Origin: Nitrososphaeraceae archaeon | GTDB lineage: Archaea > Thermoproteota > Nitrososphaeria > Nitrososphaerales > Nitrososphaeraceae | Length of the DNA: 5,336 bases | Direction: 5' to 3' | Assembly: GCA_030038695.1 (NCBI GenBank) | Contig: JASHSN010000346.1 | Location: 1 to 5,336, forward strand | Shown here: positions 1 to 5,336 of the stretch, one piece after another | Layout of the letters: every line of letters begins with the position of its first letter | Position numbering within the stretch: position 1 is the stretch's first letter | The notes under the pieces: model-generated | Databases searched by the model: none | What the model saw: the letters and a program-made list of their open reading frames with translations, nothing else | Told to the model about the DNA's origin: nothing | Made by a program: the position numbers and the translations under genes

Positions 1-1393
1 ACAACATGCTGTAATTCATTCATCGAAAAGCATTGCAAATACAAATAACTTTAATCTGAATCATTCATTTGTGAGCAATAAGGTTATAGGACCAGATCGA
101 TTTAGATTTATAACATCCTATTGGACTACTAGTGACACATCTCGCGAAATTGATGCAGCAACTTCCGCCAACGAAACCCGTTTCGCCGCGTTGGGGCCGC
201 TGTCTGCAGAAAGCTGGCCATCTATAATAGCAAATCCAAAAGTAGAAGTTGATGCTGGTGAAGGATTTTCAACTCTTGCTGTTGTATTACAATATGAAGG
301 TGTTGTACACTTAGCTGGTATAACTGCAGCGCTAAAATTACCTCCAGGGTTTAAAGCGCAGCTACCTATAACAGATGATTTAAACAACTACAACATTGCA
401 TTGTCTAGTTACAGAGGGCACATTTACCCAAGTCAAGGAATTGTTCTGTACTTTTCTCTGGATGTAACAACAGATGCAAAAGTTCAATCGCCAGGTCTTG
501 GCATGCTAGCATTGCATTTTCTTAGATTCGATCAAAGATCTATACTGGATTCTCTAGATGCAGCTCAACAGGACTTATTTGCTCGCGCACTCTCAGTTAC
601 TACAAATACAACACTTCCTAATTTGATGTTCAATGATAACTCCGACTTTAACAGGAATTATTATAATCAATTCGGTAGATTCATACCCTTCGATTTTATA
701 AATCAAGTGACTCCAATTATCTTCAAAATAACAGGTCGGGAAATCTTGGATGTAAGTTTAGCCGGTGGTATAGCCGCAACACAGGCCATAGGAGGAGGAC
801 TGAATAATCAGTCTAATGCAGTAAACGGCATAATTCCTCCCTCTAATACAACGCAACCCATTGGAATATCACCAGGTATTGCAGGTACAAATAATATTAC
901 TACGACTGCTAATTCGCGTAACTCCGGCTCGCCTTCCGATCAAGGTATTATACCCAATGCGAAAGGTGGTACTGCAATTAATAAAGATCCTGTTTATGCT
1001 CCTATCACGAGGCTTGTTAGCTATCCTGTCTATGTTTTTTTTAGTAATCGCGGCGATGTCAGGATCCATAATTTGGTAGCGACTTTTTCGACAAATGTTA
1101 GTTCGCTGGTGGGAGCTGCTGTTTCAGAAACCACATATCCATTAGGAATAGTTGGCCAATCAACATTCCACATGTTCTCTCTCGATCCCTACTCTAGCCA
1201 AGCAGTAACACTGTTCGTAAGATCATCCGTAACATGCAGTGCTTTGGCGCCTCTGAATGTTCGTTCATCATATACTAATGTAATCGGGTTGACACAGACA
1301 CAAACCAACACTGTAACTTTGGGAGTCGGAAGTGGCTCCTGCGCTCCCTGGAGAAGTATTCCAGGTGGCGGGACACTGTTAGGGTTAGGATAG
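1..1393 (+). CDS. Secreted S-layer-like (COG1361-type) protein, 5' end cut by window edge
   Basis: The reading frame is open from position 2 with no stop before the GTG at 71, and no Shine-Dalgarno sequence precedes that GTG. I therefore take the gene as 5'-partial, with its start and signal peptide lying left of the window. The 23 extra residues are polar and Asn/Ser-rich, as expected just after a cleaved signal peptide. Counting from position 71 as residue 1, a first beta-sandwich-like domain spans about 56-228, with the S-layer-family hallmarks LAVVLQYEG, LKLPPGF and a closing ITGREILDVSL. A Gly/Asn/Ser/Thr-rich linker covers about 231-305. A second domain spans about 309-420, with VYVFFSNRGD and a Ser/Thr-rich strand region. 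Cys389 and Cys424 could form a disulphide. Several Asn-X-Ser/Thr sequons (34, 179, 246, 259, 275, 342) fit a glycosylated surface protein. The protein ends in GGGTLLGLG with no membrane anchor visible. Its role is probably cell-surface or structural; this is a family-level inference and no specific function is assigned. Confidence 0.8.
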   Translation, partial: QHAVIHSSKSIANTNNFNLNHSFVSNKVIGPDRFRFITSYWTTSDTSREIDAATSANETRFAALGPLSAESWPSIIANPKVEVDAGEGFSTLAVVLQYEGVVHLAGITAALKLPPGFKAQLPITDDLNNYNIALSSYRGHIYPSQGIVLYFSLDVTTDAKVQSPGLGMLALHFLRFDQRSILDSLDAAQQDLFARALSVTTNTTLPNLMFNDNSDFNRNYYNQFGRFIPFDFINQVTPIIFKITGREILDVSLAGGIAATQAIGGGLNNQSNAVNGIIPPSNTTQPIGISPGIAGTNNITTTANSRNSGSPSDQGIIPNAKGGTAINKDPVYAPITRLVSYPVYVFFSNRGDVRIHNLVATFSTNVSSLVGAAVSETTYPLGIVGQSTFHMFSLDPYSSQAVTLFVRSSVTCSALAPLNVRSSYTNVIGLTQTQTNTVTLGVGSGSCAPWRSIPGGGTLLGLG

Positions 1394-1458
1394 TGTTATC
1401 AATAAGAAAAGATAGACGTCGTACCAAAAAACGTATACAAATGGACGGGAAGCGGCAG

Positions 1459-1484
1459 ATAAAATAGCAGCTACTATAAAATAG
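1459..1484. promoter_or_regulatory. Twin TATA-like elements (possible archaeal promoter)
   Basis: The 9-mer ATAAAATAG occurs at 1459-1467 and again at 1476-1484, 17 bp apart. Both resemble archaeal TATA boxes, and the second sits in the near-palindrome CTATAAAATAG, so it could direct transcription either way. To the right a start would fall near 1505 with no gene following. To the left it would give a transcript antisense to the end of the S-layer-like gene. This rests only on composition and spacing. Confidence 0.2.
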
Positions 1485-1850
1485 ATCTTACAGTTGTATA
1501 CTTCGAGAATTGTGATGTGATTACTACTCGCAGCTGTACCATATACTGTGACAAACAACTATACTAATCATAATAACCTGATTCCTGCCAGGGATGATCT
1601 ACAATTATCTACACGTATTGTTTCAATTACAGGTCCAACCACAAGACGTGAGTGATCTATCCTTTGAATAAAACATACTTGTAAGACGGATAAAGTGTAT
1701 AAGTTATATGCATCGGGAATAATTCAAGCTATTAAATGCTTCGTCACAAATGCCTGTTCTTATTCATCACAGGATCAAATATGGTGTAACGCTCAGAACA
1801 TATAGATTAGCATAACAGAACGTAATCATGGTGCGTAATGCTTATTTAAC

Positions 1851-1876
1851 ACATATGCGTGATACACATGCGTCAT
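1851..1876. repeat. Imperfect 13-bp tandem repeat
   Basis: ACATATGCGTGAT (1851-1863) is followed immediately by ACACATGCGTCAT (1864-1876), identical at 11 of 13 positions. The unit length is not a multiple of three, which argues against the overlapping 85-codon frame being a gene. No function is assigned. Confidence 0.5.
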
Positions 1877-2128
1877 CTTCGCGTAGGGCTGTATTAGCAT
1901 ACTTGGTGTGGGTTGCCTTACATGGTAATCTACACCTAAATTTTCAAAATGTTCACATAACATATGGAGCTGTGTTGTCGGCAAAGGTCAGACTATTTTT
2001 GAGTAAAAAGATACCGCAAGCGATGGCCCGTTGGGTATATTTATCAGTAATTACTTATCGTGTTGCCATCATCTCTTTTGAGTAGCGATCTAAAGACATC
2101 AAGAGGATGTTTAGGCAATATATCCTTC

Positions 2129-2144
2129 ACAATAAATTTATTGT
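2129..2144. repeat. Perfect 16-bp AT-rich palindrome
   Basis: ACAATAAATTTATTGT reads the same on both strands with no spacer. The symmetry would suit a dimeric DNA-binding protein, and its centre also resembles a TATA box. No gene starts nearby, so a regulatory role is only a possibility; an AT-rich palindrome of this size can also arise by chance. Confidence 0.4.
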
Positions 2145-2367
2145 TGTATTTCCATACATAGTTGACATTATAGCTTACCAACATGGGTTACACTTCTGTC
2201 AGGACGTGGTGTCGGTTGTGATTCCAACTATAATACCCCCGTGTATGTCAATATTTATCACATGTCATCATACTGCTTAACATTATTTTGGGGAACAGTG
2301 TTTGATTCTACTTCCTCTGTTGTAAGCCCAGTGTGTTTCTGTCGTAATTCCTATGATCGATTATGCC

Positions 2368-2424
2368 GACAGTATGACGTGCCGCTGTCAGTAGAGTGTC
2401 AGTGGTAGTGCGTGCTCCACTACC
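2368..2424. other. Hairpin cluster in intergenic region
   Basis: Two potential stems lie side by side: GACAG (2368-2372) pairs with CTGTC (2385-2389) over a 12-nt loop, and GGTAGTG (2404-2410) pairs perfectly with CACTACC (2418-2424) over a 7-nt loop. TGTCAGT is repeated at 2386-2392 and 2397-2403. No T-run follows on either strand, so it does not look like a standard intrinsic terminator. It could be a structured RNA or a DNA cruciform site; orientation is unknown. Confidence 0.35.
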
Positions 2425-2629
2425 GGGATTCTTAAATGCATAGGGACTGCACGCATAGATGTAAAGCGTTTGTTACAATTCATGGGTATTACGATAATGA
2501 TCCCGAAGTTTTCATTCTTTTGTTTCCATTTGTCCATAAGGCGCTGAACTTTCTCTACGGATCCCTTCGACTACAGGATCGGTGTTTCTATCACTGAGCA
2601 CCAATTTATTGACTAAAGATGTGTCTAGC

Positions 2630-3130
2630 CTAATACACAGGAGTAGGGCCCAAAGTGCTGACCGCATCATTGATGCATCTACTTAGCACAATTTGTTGTA
2701 CAGGGGTAAACCCTGGTCGGGCGGCTGCCAAGTTATGATTAACCTCGTTGAAAAACAAATGAAATCTGTCATACTGAGTCATATTTCCATTATTCAACAA
2801 ATTCCATATCCCGAGTGTATCAGTTATTGGTTTTGCTGGATCTTCTGGAAAACCATTATGAGCAATATTTTCATTCATAAGTTTTATCGTGCTGTCGGTT
2901 GTTAATAAGGAGACGAAGTTCTGTCTACTTTTATTCCAATTTTGAATATCTCCAATTGTCTTCCCCACATACCCTTCGCCAATTGTGTTGAAACAACCCG
3001 AAATTGGGTTTTGCGCTACCGCAAATGACTCCGAAGGCACGGTCACTGCTGTGAGTCCGGCTACGGCAAAGGTTGATACTATTAACAACGCCACGACTGC
3101 AACTATTTGAGAAATATTTGTCTTCAACAT
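2630..3130 (-). CDS. Small exported two-cysteine protein encoded next to the multicopper oxidase
   Basis: I choose the ATG at 3130 (166 residues) over an in-frame ATG at 3154. The sequence AGGTGA at 3143-3138 is a strong Shine-Dalgarno match 7 nt before 3130, whereas the 3154 start would overlap the oxidase gene. Residues 1-39 form a signal peptide: Lys3, a hydrophobic core at about 9-30, and a likely cleavage site SFAVA/QN after Ala39. The mature part is about 127 residues with exactly two cysteines (Cys46 and Cys152), placed near its ends and suited to a disulphide. It has no transmembrane segment and two Asn sequons (66, 116). It contains histidines and methionines (for example HLFFNEVNHN at 124-133) but no recognised metal-binding motif. 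I do not recognise the family. Position directly after the oxidase, with a Shine-Dalgarno overlapping the oxidase stop codon, suggests coupled translation and a shared extracellular role. A partner or maturation factor is an inference only. Confidence 0.82.
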   Translation of the reverse strand: MLKTNISQIVAVVALLIVSTFAVAGLTAVTVPSESFAVAQNPISGCFNTIGEGYVGKTIGDIQNWNKSRQNFVSLLTTDSTIKLMNENIAHNGFPEDPAKPITDTLGIWNLLNNGNMTQYDRFHLFFNEVNHNLAAARPGFTPVQQIVLSRCINDAVSTLGPTPVY

Positions 3131-3137
3131 GCCAATC

Positions 3138-3143
3138 TCACCT
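3138..3143 (-). promoter_or_regulatory. Shine-Dalgarno overlapping the oxidase stop codon
   Basis: AGGTGA, complementary to the 3' end of archaeal 16S rRNA, lies 7 nt upstream of the ATG at 3130. Its first two bases are the last two bases of the oxidase TAG (3144-3142). It settles the start of the small secreted protein and suggests that ribosomes finishing the oxidase can restart there. Confidence 0.75.
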
Positions 3144-4644
3144 ATTTCACCCACTCGACGGTACCCATCATTCCATAGTCCTCGTGGAACAGCAGATGGC
3201 AGTGATAGACTGTTTTTCCCACAAAATCATTAGCTGGTATCCTAATAACCACGTTACCATGAGTTGGAATCATAACTGTATCTTGTAATCCGTGCGCGTT
3301 ATATGGTTTCCCATTAACTGACATTACCTGAAAATGATTCGTATGAATATGAAATGGATGCGCATTGCCGGATTGTACCGAGTCGAGGTTTACTAACTTC
3401 CAATCCTCTACAGTTCCAAGCTTAACCTTTTCATTTACTACGTTAGGATTAAACGTCTTGTTATTTATCGTGTATATCCAATCTCTGTCGTTTGATGAAA
3501 AATAAAGAACTCTGTGAGCAGCAATAGTCGCATTGCTGAGGTCTCCTTGACCTGGCCCCCGAAAGTTTAAAGTTGTTGGAATAATACTTACAGGTTTTAC
3601 AATTTGGTTACCTTGTACTTTCATAGTCGCAATGACTGTTCCTAACGGATGGTCATTAAATGCGTCGTTAACAACTTTTAATGGGTCGTAATGGGTCGCG
3701 GCGCTCGCGCCAAATGTTTCGTTGCCTGCCCCAGTCACTAATACATCAAACCGCTTTCCAGAAGGAAGAAAAAGAGTATCATTTTGCCGTACCTTCCAAA
3801 CCGGATATCCATCTTCTGCTATAATATAGAATTTGTGGCCAGGGAGTCCGACTGAGACGTAGTTTTCAGGACCGATGTTTGCAATACGCCATAACTGAGT
3901 CTCTCCGGATTTAATGTTGATTGTGGGATTGATTTCTCCGTTGACGATTAGTCTTTCATGACCTGTAAGTGTATTACTCATATTATATGTAGTAGTGAAT
4001 AAACTATCAAATGGAAAATCTCTAATGGCAAAGTTGTGTGTTGTGATATTCTGTAACGGCTTTGGCAATAATTTTTGTAATCCTTCAACAATAAGCAGCC
4101 CAGACAGACCTGCCGAAACTTGTGCATACGTAAGCCCATGTAAATGTGGATGATACCAATCCGTACCTAAAGGGTGATTTTTTGGAATATAGACAGAATA
4201 ATGCTGTGTCTTACCCGGAGGCACTTCAAGAAATATATTATCCGAATTATTTGCAGGAGACACATGAAATCCATGAAAATGGAGATTGGTAGGGTCATTG
4301 AGATTATTTATCAAATTAAGTTCAATTCTATCTCCAGGATAGACATGCAAAGTTGGCCCTGGAAGAGAGCCATTGTAGAGTTCCGCAGTGATCGACTTGT
4401 TGTCAACCTTCCCCACTTGATAATCTGCTACTAGGGTAGTTTTCAAAACGCCGTTTTTACTCCATACATCTATGGGCTTTGCTAAATTCATTCCAGGGAA
4501 AGGCGTAGATTGAGGTTGGTTTTCTAATCCAAATGCCTGCTTTTGGACAAAGAAGGAAGTGGTACTAATATTAGATAAGAGTAGGCTTGCAAAAACGACA
4601 AATGCCACAAAAGAACCTATAGAAAAATACCTTTCTTTTTTCAT
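3142..4644 (-). CDS. Secreted three-domain multicopper oxidase (laccase/CueO-like)
   Basis: Multicopper oxidases take electrons from a substrate at a type 1 copper and reduce O2 to water at a trinuclear cluster. All ligand motifs are present. Domain 1 has LHFHG (His122, His124) and WYHPHLHG (His165, His167). Domain 3 has HPFHIH (His429, His432, His434) and HCHLLFHEDYGMM (His481, Cys482, His483, His487, axial Met492). Glu488 matches the conserved acidic residue after the type 1 histidine in CueO-type enzymes. Rough domains are 65-190, 198-345 and 370-500; 500 residues is normal for the three-domain class. The N-terminus is a signal peptide (KKER, hydrophobic core 9-27, probable cleavage after QAFG, residue 39), so the enzyme acts outside the membrane. 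Cys482 is the only cysteine. There is no Met-rich CueO insert. Many Asn sequons are present. The substrate cannot be read from sequence: copper(I), phenolics or a nitrogen compound are all possible. The ATG at 4644 follows AAAGGATAAT as ribosome-binding site. Confidence 0.95.
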   Translation of the reverse strand: MKKERYFSIGSFVAFVVFASLLLSNISTTSFFVQKQAFGLENQPQSTPFPGMNLAKPIDVWSKNGVLKTTLVADYQVGKVDNKSITAELYNGSLPGPTLHVYPGDRIELNLINNLNDPTNLHFHGFHVSPANNSDNIFLEVPPGKTQHYSVYIPKNHPLGTDWYHPHLHGLTYAQVSAGLSGLLIVEGLQKLLPKPLQNITTHNFAIRDFPFDSLFTTTYNMSNTLTGHERLIVNGEINPTINIKSGETQLWRIANIGPENYVSVGLPGHKFYIIAEDGYPVWKVRQNDTLFLPSGKRFDVLVTGAGNETFGASAATHYDPLKVVNDAFNDHPLGTVIATMKVQGNQIVKPVSIIPTTLNFRGPGQGDLSNATIAAHRVLYFSSNDRDWIYTINNKTFNPNVVNEKVKLGTVEDWKLVNLDSVQSGNAHPFHIHTNHFQVMSVNGKPYNAHGLQDTVMIPTHGNVVIRIPANDFVGKTVYHCHLLFHEDYGMMGTVEWVK

Positions 4645-4654
4645 ATTATCCTTT
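4645..4654 (-). promoter_or_regulatory. Oxidase ribosome-binding element, copy 1
   Basis: AAAGGATAAT lies immediately before the oxidase ATG at 4644, with AAGGA in the usual Shine-Dalgarno position. An identical 10-mer lies 30 bp further upstream at 4684-4675, also just before an ATG. Confidence 0.6.
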
Positions 4655-4673
4655 AACGGATAGTCATACTCAT
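4653..4673 (-). CDS. Possible six-codon leader ORF before the oxidase
   Basis: On the minus strand an ATG at 4673 opens a tiny frame, MSMTIR, ending in TAA at 4655-4653. It is preceded by AAAGGATAAT (4684-4675), the same ribosome-binding element as the oxidase. Its stop codon falls 8 nt before the oxidase ATG and its last base touches the oxidase ribosome-binding element. It could be a leader peptide that tunes oxidase translation. Against this, if the TATA-like TTTTAT at 4696-4691 is the real promoter, transcription would begin around 4667, inside this frame, and it would not be translated as described. It is too short to judge by coding signal. Confidence 0.2.
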   Translation of the reverse strand: MSMTIR

Positions 4674-4674
4674 T

Positions 4675-4684
4675 ATTATCCTTT
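4675..4684 (-). repeat. AAAGGATAAT element, copy 2
   Basis: This is an exact copy of the 10-mer before the oxidase ATG, displaced by 30 bp and followed by an ATG at 4673. It may be a second ribosome-binding site, the trace of a short duplication, or a paired regulatory element. Confidence 0.45.
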
Positions 4685-4690
4685 CTGATG

Positions 4691-4696
4691 ATAAAA
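4691..4696 (-). promoter_or_regulatory. Candidate TATA box for the oxidase unit
   Basis: TTTTAT on the minus strand lies about 50 nt before the oxidase ATG. With the usual archaeal spacing of about 26 nt, transcription would start near 4667, giving a short leader of roughly 23 nt that contains the ribosome-binding site. A weaker alternative, TTATA at 4734-4730, would give a leader of about 60 nt. Confidence 0.3.
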
Positions 4697-4780
4697 CATC
4701 TACAACTAATGGAATTTGGTGTATCGTGGTATAACTCACCGTACTGTTGATATAGTTTGATCTTGTAGTAATTAGCTTCA

Positions 4781-4797
4781 ATCCTTCTGCGAAGGGT
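4781..4797. other. Short hairpin between the two minus-strand units
   Basis: CCTTC (4783-4787) pairs with GAAGG (4791-4795) across a 3-nt loop, extended by a T-G wobble and an A-T pair at the base. On the minus strand it lies between the end of the right-hand gene and the oxidase start. No T-run follows it, so a terminator is not supported. The rest of the 4645-4918 gap shows only a weak ATGGTA/TACCAT pairing (4859-4864 with 4879-4884). Confidence 0.3.
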
Positions 4798-4918
4798 TCG
4801 TAAGGTTTTGATGATTCAGTCGTGGACATCTAATTCTGCCCTACTGAGAATTGTCTTCATGGTATTTGGGGACATTCTTACCATAGACATGTAGACAAGA
4901 CCGGTATAATAACACCAA

Positions 4919-5336
4919 CTAATTTACATTTATCGTGAATGGTGCAGTTTCAGGTGTTATCGGATTGAAGAGAAATCCATATACCGTAATGTTAATAACG
5001 TAAGTTCCTTCTTGTTGAAAGGTATAAGGTATGGTAACGACACCTTCAGTAGTATGCAGCGGTTGGTTTGGATATCCTGTGCTGTTTGATAACTGAAAAA
5101 CTTGTTTGTCATCCTTCATAATTGTGAGATCGTAATCGACATGGGGTTGTACCGCACTACTTCCTTTTTGGTCAAAGCTAACTTTGAGATTTGTTTGTGA
5201 TCCTTTTATAACTGGAAACGGAGAGGGTTGTAGAATAACATTAAGGCTTCCTCCTCTTGCTACTACCATCGTGAATTGTGCAGTTTCAGGTTTTATCGGA
5301 TGGAAGAGAAATCCATATACCGTAATGTTAATAACG
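4919..5336 (-). CDS. Extracellular beta-sandwich repeat protein, 5' end cut by window edge
   Basis: The frame ends in TAG at 4921-4919 and stays open to the right edge. The ATG at 5267-5269 is internal: the 22 codons upstream of it encode VINITVYGFLFHPIKPETAQ and a bit more, which closely repeats the C-terminus (VINITVYGFLFNPITPETAP). The protein is therefore made of at least two tandem units of 112 residues, with one full unit and the end of another visible. The full unit has alternating polar/hydrophobic beta-strands, with VDYDLTIMKDDKQVF, LHTTEGVVTIPYTF and EGTYVINITVYG as recognisable strand blocks, in the style of extracellular Ig-like domains common in ammonia-oxidising archaea. It has no cysteine and no membrane anchor at the end. 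I expect a signal peptide beyond the window. The function is unknown; binding or structural roles at the cell surface are the likely options. It lies 274 bp upstream of the oxidase on the same strand and is probably a separate transcription unit. Confidence 0.8.
   Translation of the reverse strand, partial: VINITVYGFLFHPIKPETAQFTMVVARGGSLNVILQPSPFPVIKGSQTNLKVSFDQKGSSAVQPHVDYDLTIMKDDKQVFQLSNSTGYPNQPLHTTEGVVTIPYTFQQEGTYVINITVYGFLFNPITPETAPFTINVN
4932..5000. repeat. 69-bp direct repeat, copy at the gene's 3' end
   Basis: This segment matches 5268-5336 at 66 of 69 positions, in the same orientation and exactly 336 bp apart (112 codons). Mismatches are at 4941, 4956 and 4966. It encodes the last strand region of the C-terminal domain unit. 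Confidence 0.95.
5268..5336. repeat. 69-bp direct repeat, copy running off the window
   Basis: This is the partner of 4932-5000, with mismatches at 5277, 5292 and 5302. It is still matching where the window ends, so the true repeat is longer. It encodes the end of the preceding domain unit in the same protein. Confidence 0.95.

Larger units (their letters stand above)
1394..2629. other. Long intergenic region between convergent genes, no credible gene
   Basis: This 1,236-bp stretch separates the end of the S-layer-like gene (+) from the end of the small secreted-protein gene (-). The only sizeable open frame, 1828-2085 (+), encodes 85 residues without a signal peptide, domain or motif I recognise and without a clear Shine-Dalgarno sequence. 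An imperfect 13-bp tandem repeat, not a multiple of three, lies inside it, so I do not call it a gene. I saw no tRNA T-arm consensus, no rRNA and no transposase remnant. Directly downstream of both flanking stop codons I see no run of five or more T on the coding strand, so termination points are not obvious. The region holds twin TATA-like elements (1459-1484), a tandem repeat (1851-1876), a palindrome (2129-2144) and a hairpin cluster (2368-2424), listed separately. Confidence 0.6.

Noticed and set aside
118..387. 89-codon minus-strand frame
   Set aside because: Lies entirely inside and antisense to the S-layer-like gene, which has the convincing protein sequence.
861..1079. Overlapping plus and minus frames within the S-layer-like gene
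   Set aside because: Shadows of the Asn/Thr-rich linker and second domain; no independent support.
1828..2085. 85-codon open frame on the plus strand
   Set aside because: No signal peptide, motif, domain or clear ribosome-binding site; an unphased 13-bp tandem repeat lies inside it, and the composition looks like translated spacer.
3131..3154. Upstream ATG at 3154 for the small secreted protein
   Set aside because: It would add eight residues (MGEIGEIG) before the signal peptide and overlap the oxidase; the strong Shine-Dalgarno serves the ATG at 3130.
2693..3288. Two plus-strand frames antisense to the small secreted protein and oxidase end
   Set aside because: Shadow frames of well-supported minus-strand genes.
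4174..4434. 86-codon plus-strand frame antisense to the oxidase
   Set aside because: Overlaps the conserved copper-binding region of the oxidase; a shadow frame.
4685..4698. C/D-box guide RNA hint (CTGATGA on the plus strand)
   Set aside because: The C box lacks the purine at its first position and no D box CTGA lies at suitable spacing.
5267..5269. ATG as the start of the right-hand gene
   Set aside because: The frame is open upstream and the upstream codons repeat the C-terminal domain end, so this Met is internal.

Overview
The window looks like part of an archaeal genome, most likely an ammonia-oxidising Nitrososphaeria (Thaumarchaeota) of the Nitrososphaera/Nitrosocosmicus type. This is an inference from protein style: an S-layer-like (COG1361-type) secreted protein, a secreted three-domain multicopper oxidase, and a beta-sandwich domain with the VDYDLTI...EGVVTIPYTF...FNPI.PETA pattern that I associate with this group. 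Base composition is AT-rich, start sites carry archaeal Shine-Dalgarno sequences, and the protein-coding content is entirely extracellular. No rRNA, tRNA, CRISPR array or transposase was found.

Layout. Positions 1-1393 (+) hold the 3' part of a secreted S-layer-like protein. Its frame is open to the left edge, so the GTG at 71 is probably not the true start. Positions 1394-2629 are a 1.2-kb stretch between convergent genes with no credible gene, but with several small sequence structures: twin TATA-like elements, a tandem 13-bp repeat, a perfect 16-bp palindrome and a 7-bp hairpin. Positions 2630-4644 (-) are a two-gene unit. A multicopper oxidase with all copper ligands comes first, followed 11 nt later by a small exported protein with two cysteines whose Shine-Dalgarno sequence overlaps the oxidase stop codon. 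Positions 4645-4918 are the oxidase upstream region, with a duplicated AAAGGATAAT element, a possible six-codon leader ORF and a hairpin. Positions 4919-5336 (-) are the 3' end of another extracellular protein, also open to the window edge.

How it fits together. All four proteins appear to act outside the cytoplasmic membrane. The oxidase and the small protein are probably translated together and may work as a pair; the small protein has no function I recognise. The right-hand protein is built of tandem 112-residue units: a 69-bp DNA repeat (66/69 identical, three mismatches, all changing amino acids) recurs exactly 336 bp apart and runs off the window edge. The most interesting items are the coupled oxidase/small-protein pair, the recent in-frame domain duplication, and the duplicated ribosome-binding element in front of the oxidase.
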